NCBI GenBank assembly: GCA_045546775.1
Contig: JAZQDM010000100.1
Span: forward strand, 1 to 64,000
Reading direction: 5' to 3'
DNA length: 64,000 nt
Source: RGIG3002 sp045546775
Lineage (GTDB): Bacteria; Bacillota; Clostridia; Lachnospirales; Lachnospiraceae
Below, piece by piece: positions 53,985 through 62,068 of the stretch. A model generated the notes under the pieces. The model made no database searches. It was not told the DNA's origin and saw nothing but the letters and a program-made list of their open reading frames with translations. Within the stretch, counting starts at the first letter, position 1. Every line of letters begins with the position of its first letter. The translations under genes and the position numbers were made by a program.

Positions 53985-56195
53985 TTATCGGTTCTCATTT
54001 ACATATATTTTCACACGGCTTTGTACAATATCTGCTACTTCTTTCGCACTCTTTTGTCCTTCAAAATAAGGCGTTGCTTCTTCCAAAATCATATTGTAAA
54101 TATCTTCGTTAAATCCTGCTACAATATCCGCCGACTCAATCAACGCCCACATGGCATCGATATCTTCCTGTGTTGCCGCATAAATATCCACTTCAAAATC
54201 TTCGTATCCCCAAGTTGTTTTCGGGCACTCGACCTGTTCTCCGTCAATTGTCTCATACTCCGGTGTCATGTCTTTTGCAAAACGTTCTTCCAAGGCAGAG
54301 CGAAGTACCGGGAAATCCCACTCGATGTTTTCATTCTGATATTCTTCAGACAAAAAGCTCTTTATAAATTCCCATGCACCTTCTTTGCACTGTGCCTGTG
54401 AATTGATTCCAAGACCGCCTGTGGCAGAAATATAAGTGCCACTCTGTCCGTTTGACGGAAATCCGATGCAAGTAATCGGCTCACCAAACATCGCACAATG
54501 CATCTGATACGATTGCACATCACTGATAGCCGCTTCTAAAAGCAACAGTTTTCCGCTCTGAATTTTAGAAGGTGTACTCTCTTCTTCGTCATAATTTACT
54601 TCCTTCGGGAATTCATTGGCGAAGGTAAGCACTTTTTCAAAATATCCGTCATTAAAATAGCATTCTCCGGTCTCCCAATCTATAAAAGAATCGGTTGACA
54701 TACTGCACAAATAATATAACATCATCTCTTTGTCACAGTAGCTAAAAATCTCTGTACCTTCCGGTTTTGACTGTGCAAGCGCCATCACATCGTCTATCGT
54801 CCAACCTGGTGTTTCTCCGACATCAGCCGTTTTTCCGACAACAGTCATAATACTAAAGGATGGTACCACTCCGTACATTTTACCATCATATGTATAAGAT
54901 TGAAATACATTTTCGATATAATCTTCTTGATTTAAATCTGCTTCCACATAAGGTGTCAAATCTTCCAAAATTCCTTGTGCAGCGTACATATTGGCATTGC
55001 CGAAGCTTAAGTCAATAATATCCGGTCCTTTCCCTGCAACGATATCGGCATTCAACTGCGTCAAGCCGGCTTCATAATCGTCTGCACCGTATTCAATGAC
55101 TTCAATACGATATTTGTCACTTTCTTTGTTAAATGCAATGACATTCTCTTTTACGCTTTGGTCAAGCCAGATGGTTCCAAGTGTGATTTCTTCTTTTTCC
55201 ACCACTTGTGACGCATCCTGTCTTGTCAAATAAGCAAATTCTACTTTTGGTTCGTCCGAGGAATAATCTTCCAAAATGACAAAGAATCGACCGTCTTCCA
55301 ACACTACAAATTTGGATACATAATCGCTGTTCATATCACAGGATACCCAATCAAAAAGTTCCTGCTTCGTCTGACTTTCCAAATCATATTCGTATACTAC
55401 ATTTCCTGCGGATATATATAATAAATCTCCATTTGCCGAAACCAAATCACTGCCCATGTCCGGCACATTCGCATACACTTTTCCTTTTGCTCCGGATGCC
55501 GCTTCCACTTCCTGGAAAACGGTCTTTCCTTCGTTGGTCCAAGTTGAAATGGCAACTTTCCCGTTCGGAAGCCTGAACATAGACATAATCCAATTTTCTA
55601 CCGGCATCGTTGCTTTTTCATTTCCTTCACTGTCCAAAACCCAAACACTTGACTCTCCGTCGGTCAAATAAATATTGTTTTCCGCATCCGTTGCCATATA
55701 AGAAATATAGAAATATTCCGCATCCTGTCCCAAGTACGCAATATCTTTGCCCAAAAGCTGTGTGCCATCCGGGCTGTATTTGTACAGCATCATACACGGG
55801 TCATCGTTCACACGCATATTGGCAACAAAAATAAGATTTCCATCACTGTCCGACGTCATTCGCATAATAAAACATTTCTCAGGAAGTTCAACCGGCACCT
55901 GTTCTGCCGTTGTCTCCCCTAACGTCATAACCATCAACTTTTGTTTGTATATTTCGTTCGCTTCATCATTATCCCATGACGGAAAATAAAGCTTGTCTCC
56001 CACTACGGTAGACGAATAAAAGTCTCCTTCGATGTCTACCGTTTCATACTGTGCAGAATACACATAATCCTTTTCTTTTTTCTCACTCTGTGCATCTGCA
56101 CCTGTGTCTTTTTTGCCGCATCCGGCCAGACTGACTACACAGCCGATTGCAAGAAATGCAGCCGCAATTCTTTTGCCCCATTTGTTCTTTTTCAT
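53985..56195 (-). CDS. Long extracellular solute-binding lipoprotein (paralog 2)
   Basis: A 736-residue lipoprotein, lipobox LAGC near Cys 25. Residues about 40-330 are strand-rich repeats with propeller-like turns such as DAENNIYLTDGESSVWVLDSEG pieces and LPNGKVAIS. From about 335 a family 1 solute-binding domain follows (TLGTIWLDQSVKENVIAFNK) and ends with GQKSAKEVADIVQSRVKIY. It is the first gene of the six-gene operon and reads directly into the MalF-type permease. AAGGAG stands 13 bases before the chosen ATG, a long spacing. A good TATACAAT -10 sequence lies about 40 bases further upstream. Confidence 0.85.
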   Translation of the reverse strand: MKKNKWGKRIAAAFLAIGCVVSLAGCGKKDTGADAQSEKKEKDYVYSAQYETVDIEGDFYSSTVVGDKLYFPSWDNDEANEIYKQKLMVMTLGETTAEQVPVELPEKCFIMRMTSDSDGNLIFVANMRVNDDPCMMLYKYSPDGTQLLGKDIAYLGQDAEYFYISYMATDAENNIYLTDGESSVWVLDSEGNEKATMPVENWIMSMFRLPNGKVAISTWTNEGKTVFQEVEAASGAKGKVYANVPDMGSDLVSANGDLLYISAGNVVYEYDLESQTKQELFDWVSCDMNSDYVSKFVVLEDGRFFVILEDYSSDEPKVEFAYLTRQDASQVVEKEEITLGTIWLDQSVKENVIAFNKESDKYRIEVIEYGADDYEAGLTQLNADIVAGKGPDIIDLSFGNANMYAAQGILEDLTPYVEADLNQEDYIENVFQSYTYDGKMYGVVPSFSIMTVVGKTADVGETPGWTIDDVMALAQSKPEGTEIFSYCDKEMMLYYLCSMSTDSFIDWETGECYFNDGYFEKVLTFANEFPKEVNYDEEESTPSKIQSGKLLLLEAAISDVQSYQMHCAMFGEPITCIGFPSNGQSGTYISATGGLGINSQAQCKEGAWEFIKSFLSEEYQNENIEWDFPVLRSALEERFAKDMTPEYETIDGEQVECPKTTWGYEDFEVDIYAATQEDIDAMWALIESADIVAGFNEDIYNMILEEATPYFEGQKSAKEVADIVQSRVKIYVNENR

Positions 56196-56292
56196 CTTAA
56201 TTTTTATACTCCTTTTTGTCTTTTCATACCACGCTACTATTGTATAACATATTGCATAAAGTTGCACCTTAAGAATTTATGAATTTTAAACA

Positions 56293-56317
56293 AAATCGTC
56301 GCTGAATGCGACGATTT
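56293..56317 (-). terminator. Terminator after the amidase gene
   Basis: AAATCGTCGC / GCGACGATTT stem with a five-base loop, followed on the minus strand by TTGTTT. It separates the amidase from the following binding-protein operon. Confidence 0.75.
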
Positions 56318-56350
56318 CTGATAAAACCTAAAAATGTTTCTTTTTCACTA

Positions 56351-56875
56351 TTAAATTGTTTCCAATATCCCCCGTGCTATCGCATCTGCAATTTCATAAA
56401 ATTTTGTATCAAACAGGTAATTGTCGGCATCCGTATTGATAAATCCTACTTCCACGAGCACCGCCGGCATGTACGTTCTGCGCAAAATCACAAGATTCGT
56501 GCGCTCATTCACTCCCTGGTTTACAAACCCAACTTTTTCCAGCTGTTCATTGATATTGGCAGCCATTTCTCCGGCTATGCTGTAACGGTTATAAACAAGA
56601 CTTTCCACGCCCGTATACTGATTTGGGTAAGGACTGGAATTGCGATGAATGGACACCAAATAATCTGCTCCCGATTCATTGGCAATTCGCGCCTTTTCTA
56701 TTGGCAGGTCATACACATCCGTCGTTCTTGTATAAAGCACATTCACTCCCGATGCCGCCAAAATCTCTCCGATTGCCAATGTCAATTGTAACGTATCGTC
56801 TTTTTCCAGTCTTCCTTCGTATTGCGCACCCCAATCAGCGCCGCCGTGACCTGCATCCAAAATAACTGTAGGCAT
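56351..56875 (-). CDS. Leaderless N-acetylmuramoyl-L-alanine amidase
   Basis: A 174-residue Amidase_3 domain that cleaves the bond between MurNAc and the stem peptide. It shows ILDAGHGGADWGA (zinc His), a Glu ligand in EKARIANESGADY context, VSIHRNS (second His) and VLVEVGFINTDADN (catalytic Glu). There is no signal peptide or wall-binding domain; the catalytic domain starts at the first residue, as in some phage or autolysin endolysins. GAGGTG precedes the ATG. It lies alone between two binding-protein paralogs. Confidence 0.88.
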   Translation of the reverse strand: MPTVILDAGHGGADWGAQYEGRLEKDDTLQLTLAIGEILAASGVNVLYTRTTDVYDLPIEKARIANESGADYLVSIHRNSSPYPNQYTGVESLVYNRYSIAGEMAANINEQLEKVGFVNQGVNERTNLVILRRTYMPAVLVEVGFINTDADNYLFDTKFYEIADAIARGILETI

Positions 56876-56971
56876 AAATTCACCTCAAAAAATCTGTTAC
56901 TTTATCTTATGCTGGTAAGACCGTTTCGTCAGCTATTTTTCAGACACTTCAAATAACACGCAACATTTCTT

Positions 56972-59176
56972 TTACCGGTTCTCGTTTACGTATACTTCCA
57001 CACGGCTCTGGATAACCTCTGCCACTTCATCTACACTCTTTTGACCTTCAAAGTAAGGCATGGATTCCTCATAGATAATCCGGAAAATATCAGAATCATA
57101 GTTAGACACTGTATCTGCACCTTCCAACAATTCCAACACAGCATCAATATCTTCCTGTGTAGCTGCATAAACTTCAATATCTACACCGCCTACACCAAAA
57201 ACTAGTTTGGGACTTTCCACACGTTCTCCATCCACAAACTCGTACTCAGGGGACATATCCTGCTCAAATCGCTCTTCCAATGCCACACGCGAAACAGGCA
57301 TCGCCCAATTCAAATATTCGGTCTGAAAATCATCTGCCAAAAAGCTTTTTACAAATTCCCATGCCCCATCTTTATGCTCCGACTTTGTACTGATTCCAAG
57401 TGCGACATCCGGAGTAAGGAAACTAACCCCACCGTCTCCGGAAGGGAAACCTATACAAGTAATGTCTTCTCCAAACATCTCCTTACACATCAAATAATCC
57501 AATGTGTTAGTTATAGAAGCATCATAGAAAAGCTGACTACCATTTTGTAGCCGCTCTACTTCTGACTCCAATTCCACTCCAAGCTTTTCCCTATTTTCAT
57601 ACTGAACCGCAAATCGAAGAATATCTTTAAATTCCTCCGTATTGTAATAACATTCGCCGGTTTCCCAATTCACAAACTCATTCATGGATATTCCACAAAG
57701 GTAATACATCATCATGCCGGAATTGGCAAACGCCATCGTCCCCTCCGGTTTTGACTCCCAAAGCTCCATTAGTTCTTTGGCAGTCCATTTCTCTATGTGC
57801 CCAACATCCGCCGTTTTTCCAACAAGTGTGCGAATGCAAATCGACGAAGTAATACCATAAATTTGATTATCATACCGGAATGCATCAAAGGTACAATTGA
57901 TATAATCATCCGCATTTAACTCTGCCTCCACATACGGGGTCAAATTTTCCAACACACCATTGCGGGCATACTTTTCAACGTTTCCATATGTCAAATCAAT
58001 AATATCCGGTCCTTCACCCGTCAAAATATCTGTATATAAACGATAATCTGCCAGTTCTGATTCCGTATCCGTGTATTGTTTGATTTCGATACGGTAGTTT
58101 GGATTTGTTCGGTTAAACTCAAGAATATTTTTTCGAACACTTGGTGTCACAAAAAAGGTTCCGTAAGTAATGATTTCTTTTTGTGGTACTTCCGAAGCAT
58201 CCTTTTTTGTCATATACGCGAGCTCTACTCTTGTATTTTCCACATCATAGTCTTCCAATACAACTGCAATGTGTCCATCCTCCATTTGCGCCAGATGTGT
58301 CACATAATCACTGTTCATATCGCTGGAAAACCATGTAAACAATTCTTCACTTGTCCCTGTTTCCAAATCATATTTATATACACCTTGTAAAGTAACCGCA
58401 TAAAACGCATTACCTACAACAGTAACATCCTTCATCAAACGTCCCTGATCCAACGAATATGTTTTGCCGTACAAACCGGTTGCACTGTCAATTTCCTGCA
58501 AAGTGCATGCGCTACTCATACCTGCATTTAACATGGCAACATTCCCATTCGGCATCGCTACAAAAGACGTAATCCAATCGTTGGCAACCAGATTGCTTTT
58601 TTCCATTCCGTTGCCTTCAAAAATACGCACCGTTGAATCAGAATCCGCCACGTAGATTTGTCCTTTTGTATCCAGTCCCATGCAGGCAAAATAGAAATTT
58701 TCATCATTCGGACATAATTCCGTAATGTCCTTGCTCATAAGCTCCGTACCATCCGAACTGTACTTATTCAAAAAATAACTGTTTCTTTCCTCATCCGGCA
58801 CTTCCAATACGGCAAACAAATTGTTTTCCTCGTCTTTGGTGATGCACTGAATACGGATTCCCGGCGCAAAATCGACCGGAACTTCCTCTAACGCAGACTG
58901 TTCCAATGTCCGATAAAAAATCCTTTGTTTGTAGCCATCTTCCGTCACCACTTCATCCGTAACAACGCAGTAAAGCGTATTTCCAAGCATGACTGAATAC
59001 TCAAAAGCCCCTTCCAAATCGACTCTTTCATACTCTGCCACATACACAAACTCGCCGTTTGATGTTACTTCTGCTTCTTCGCCGGGCTCCTTTTTGCCGC
59101 AACCAATAAGCCCTAACACACAACTGAGTGCAACGATAGCTGCTGTCAATCTTTGTTTCCACTTCATCCTTTTCAT
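56972..59176 (-). CDS. Long extracellular solute-binding lipoprotein (paralog 3)
   Basis: A 734-residue lipoprotein, lipobox LIGC near Cys 26. Layout equals paralog 2: propeller-like N-terminal part (about 40-330), then a family 1 binding domain from about 335 (PSVRKNILEFNRTNPNYRIE), ending with GQKSVDEVAEVIQSRVEVY. It shares close sequence and length with paralog 2, which suggests tandem duplication with the amidase gene now between them. GGAG lies ten bases before the ATG. It is monocistronic or read into the amidase; a separate permease set is not present. Confidence 0.85.
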   Translation of the reverse strand: MKRMKWKQRLTAAIVALSCVLGLIGCGKKEPGEEAEVTSNGEFVYVAEYERVDLEGAFEYSVMLGNTLYCVVTDEVVTEDGYKQRIFYRTLEQSALEEVPVDFAPGIRIQCITKDEENNLFAVLEVPDEERNSYFLNKYSSDGTELMSKDITELCPNDENFYFACMGLDTKGQIYVADSDSTVRIFEGNGMEKSNLVANDWITSFVAMPNGNVAMLNAGMSSACTLQEIDSATGLYGKTYSLDQGRLMKDVTVVGNAFYAVTLQGVYKYDLETGTSEELFTWFSSDMNSDYVTHLAQMEDGHIAVVLEDYDVENTRVELAYMTKKDASEVPQKEIITYGTFFVTPSVRKNILEFNRTNPNYRIEIKQYTDTESELADYRLYTDILTGEGPDIIDLTYGNVEKYARNGVLENLTPYVEAELNADDYINCTFDAFRYDNQIYGITSSICIRTLVGKTADVGHIEKWTAKELMELWESKPEGTMAFANSGMMMYYLCGISMNEFVNWETGECYYNTEEFKDILRFAVQYENREKLGVELESEVERLQNGSQLFYDASITNTLDYLMCKEMFGEDITCIGFPSGDGGVSFLTPDVALGISTKSEHKDGAWEFVKSFLADDFQTEYLNWAMPVSRVALEERFEQDMSPEYEFVDGERVESPKLVFGVGGVDIEVYAATQEDIDAVLELLEGADTVSNYDSDIFRIIYEESMPYFEGQKSVDEVAEVIQSRVEVYVNENR

Positions 59177-59305
59177 ATCTTCTACACTCCTTCTCCTTTT
59201 TTATCACACTTTTATTGTAAAGGAAGTGGGCTATCAAAAAAATCGCAACATTTCATAATATTTAAAACAAATACTATGCAGATTATACAGAGTGTCAGGC
59301 ATAAA

Positions 59306-59332
59306 ATTAGGCAGGTATACAACCTGCCTAAA
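59306..59332 (-). terminator. Terminator after the chemotaxis receptor gene
   Basis: Minus strand TTAGGCAGGT(T) / ACCTGCCTAA stem with a short loop and a following TTTTA. It starts about 20 bases after the stop codon at 59350. Confidence 0.8.
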
Positions 59333-59349
59333 AAATGTTTTATATTTTT

Positions 59350-61053
59350 TTATCGGATGCGGAATCTGCCTACTAATGCAGTCATTGTTGTTGCCTGTGC
59401 GGACAACTCCTGACTTGTAGCGGAAGATTCCTGTGCTGTTGCGGAGTTTGCCTGAACAACTTCGGAAATACGATCGATTCCCTGCTCCGCCTGTTCCATC
59501 GCCATGGCTTGGTCTGCTGCCATATGACTTAATGCTTCGGAACGCTCTGCAATCGCTTTCATACCATGTACTACTTCTTCGATAGATTCTGCTACGCGCT
59601 GAGCCACTTCATTACCTTCGTTTACTTCGCGCAAAGAGCCTTCAATCAATTCACGTGTATCCACTGCAGATTTTGCACTCTGTTCTGCCAGATTACGAAT
59701 CTGGTCAGCAACAACCGCAAATCCTTTTCCAGCCTCACCTGCTCTCGCCGCTTCAATCGCTGCATTCAAGGAAAGCAAGTTTGTCTGGCTCGCAATATCT
59801 TCAATTTCGGAAATAATGTTACCGATTTTTTGTGATGTCTCGTTGATACGTTCCATGGAACCCATCATTGCTTTCATCTGCTCACGGCTCACATCAGCTT
59901 CCTGTGCATATTTTAATGCCTGATTGTAAGAATCCTGTACATCGGATGCTGTCTTGCGGATACCGTCTGTAACACTGACAATCGTAGCCTGCATCTCTTC
60001 AATGGATGCCGCCTGATCCGTTGCACCTTCTGCCAATGCCTGTGCTGCCTCAGCAAGGTTTGTAGAACCTGCGGATACCTGTTCTGCCGCATCATCAACC
60101 TGACGCAACGTAGAACTCATATCATCGTTCATTGCCTGCATGCTTAACAATAAGTTGCTGAACTCACCAACATACTCGCTTCCCGCCTCTGTATCTACCA
60201 TAAAATTACCTTCTGCCATAGAAGCAAGCATGCGGGATGCATCGCTGATGATGATTTGCAATTTCTGTGCCATGACTTTCATTTCTTCAGAAATGCTTGC
60301 AATTTCATCTTTGGTGTCTACCGTAGGGAACGGTGTAGATAAATCGCCCTGTGCAAAGGTAATCAAACGTTCCTCCATGGCCTTAAGCGGAGTAGAAATG
60401 CCCTTTGCAATCTTCGTTGCTATCGTCATTGCACCTATACCGGCTGCTATAATAAACACCACAATCGCTACTACCAATACAATGGAAAGTATTTCCAATC
60501 GCACCTGCATGGCATGTCCTTTTTCTACATTAATTTCCATTAGATGAACAATCGCTTCATCTAATTTATCATACAGTGGTCTTAATTCATCCACTGCCAT
60601 ATGCTGTGCCTGTATACACAATTCCTGATCGGTTGTCGCGCCAAGTGCAATCACTTCTGCATCTTTCTCTAAATATGCTTTCCACGCTCCTTCAACAGCT
60701 TCCATAGCCGCTTTGCCTTCTTTGGTAACCATCGTCGGGCGAACTTCTGCCAGCCAGTTTTCTACTTCTTTCACGTGCTCCTCATGTTGCTGTACGGAAT
60801 AATCAATCATCGACTGCTCTTCGTATCCGATAATGGCTCTTGTATCGGAACGCACTTCTGCCGTCGCATTCATCAATCGGCCAATGTCACCTTGTGGGAA
60901 CGCATAGTTTTCTAACGTAAAATCATATCGGTTTACCGTATAAAACAGTGCAATTCCTGCGATGACTGCTGTAATGCTGACAAGCCCAATTACCCAGCGA
61001 AACGACGCCGTCAGCCTGTCTTTAATGTTCATTTCGGAAAAATTTAATCTCAT
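59350..61053 (-). CDS. Methyl-accepting chemotaxis protein
   Basis: A 567-residue receptor. The first helix (about 19-40) and the second (about 190-215) enclose a four-helix-bundle ligand domain of about 150 residues. A HAMP domain follows (about 215-270) and then a long methyl-accepting signalling domain. The hairpin tip reads EIEDIASQTNLLSLNAAIEAARAGE in part, the most conserved part of the family. AGGAGG precedes the ATG. Its ligand is unknown; its closeness to three binding proteins allows, but does not show, binding-protein-mediated sensing. Confidence 0.95.
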   Translation of the reverse strand: MRLNFSEMNIKDRLTASFRWVIGLVSITAVIAGIALFYTVNRYDFTLENYAFPQGDIGRLMNATAEVRSDTRAIIGYEEQSMIDYSVQQHEEHVKEVENWLAEVRPTMVTKEGKAAMEAVEGAWKAYLEKDAEVIALGATTDQELCIQAQHMAVDELRPLYDKLDEAIVHLMEINVEKGHAMQVRLEILSIVLVVAIVVFIIAAGIGAMTIATKIAKGISTPLKAMEERLITFAQGDLSTPFPTVDTKDEIASISEEMKVMAQKLQIIISDASRMLASMAEGNFMVDTEAGSEYVGEFSNLLLSMQAMNDDMSSTLRQVDDAAEQVSAGSTNLAEAAQALAEGATDQAASIEEMQATIVSVTDGIRKTASDVQDSYNQALKYAQEADVSREQMKAMMGSMERINETSQKIGNIISEIEDIASQTNLLSLNAAIEAARAGEAGKGFAVVADQIRNLAEQSAKSAVDTRELIEGSLREVNEGNEVAQRVAESIEEVVHGMKAIAERSEALSHMAADQAMAMEQAEQGIDRISEVVQANSATAQESSATSQELSAQATTMTALVGRFRIR

Positions 61054-61273
61054 ATGTCATACCTCCTAACTCTTATGTCATCCCTCCGAAATCTCTCGGT
61101 TTTGTCCTGTTTATATGTAATGATTTTACCACACATTCACTGTTATTTTCAATAATATTTTGTTTCTTTTGTTTGTTTTTTATGTATTTTCAGAAAAATA
61201 GGAAGAAAGTACCGCTTTTGTCTCTTCTTTTTTCTGCTTTTTCAGCTACTTTGTAACAGTCATTTATTCCCGG

Positions 61274-61969
61274 TTAAAATTGGCAAACAGAAATATAATA
61301 CTTCCCATTCTGCACTTTCTCTTTAAATGTCGCCAACGGCTCGCCATGCCTATTTTCAATTGTAGCATTTTGCATATCTACTCGTATTTCTTTCATGGAT
61401 TTCTGCAGTCCTTCTCCGGTCAACTTAATATAACTTTCTTTTACCGTCCAAAGCCGGCACATCTTCTCTTCCCAATGGGCAGTCTCAGTCCGCGCTCCCA
61501 CTTGCTGTACTTCCCAGTCATTTAAAAATCGTCTTGCCAGACTGTCGCTGATGCTGCGGTGCTCCTGAATGTCCACGCCAACCGGATTTTTATCAAATGC
61601 CGCAATCACATAGTTCCCGGAATGGGATAAATTAAAATGAATGTGCGGATAGTTGACAAAATACGGCTTTCCGTTTTGCTTGTAGTCGCATACGAGCGCC
61701 TTGTGTTCCGGGGCAAAAAAAGCCCCCAGCATAGTCCAGTTCACTTTGGAAGGGTCCACTTTGTGAAGCGTAAAATCTTCCTCAGATTCTTCCCATTCCA
61801 TCACACCAAGCTGCATCAATGCGCCGGCACAAAGACTGCGCAGTTTGTCTATATCATGGCGACATCGTTCTATTTTTTCCTGCCGTTGTTTGGAAAGACC
61901 GGCAAATATTTTTTCCTCAAGTATGCTGTTTTGTCTCACTTTTCTTATGTCTAAAATATAGAGTTTCAT
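61274..61969 (-). CDS. Sfp-type 4-prime-phosphopantetheinyl transferase
   Basis: A 231-residue enzyme that moves phosphopantetheine from CoA to carrier-protein serines. It has two pseudo-symmetric halves and the motifs NPVGVDIQEH (Mg-binding Asp) and WTVKESYIKLTGEG (catalytic Glu and Lys). The N-terminal half has FNLSHSG. No NRPS, PKS or carrier protein gene is in the window, so its target is unknown. The start at MKLYILDI (61969) is the best guess; an upstream in-frame extension of 13 residues is possible. Confidence 0.88.
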   Translation of the reverse strand: MKLYILDIRKVRQNSILEEKIFAGLSKQRQEKIERCRHDIDKLRSLCAGALMQLGVMEWEESEEDFTLHKVDPSKVNWTMLGAFFAPEHKALVCDYKQNGKPYFVNYPHIHFNLSHSGNYVIAAFDKNPVGVDIQEHRSISDSLARRFLNDWEVQQVGARTETAHWEEKMCRLWTVKESYIKLTGEGLQKSMKEIRVDMQNATIENRHGEPLATFKEKVQNGKYYISVCQF

Positions 61970-62068
61970 TGCGCTGCCATGCCCTTTCCCCTGCTTATCG
62001 GCTTTCAAACGCCGAATACAAATATCGCCCTGCAGCCCAAAAAGCCACAGGGCGGTTTTTATTCTATT

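Noticed and set aside
62005..62045. Hairpin CGCCCTG/CAGGGCG after aspS
   Set aside because: The T-run lies on the plus-strand side while aspS is on the minus strand, so I did not call it as the aspS terminator.
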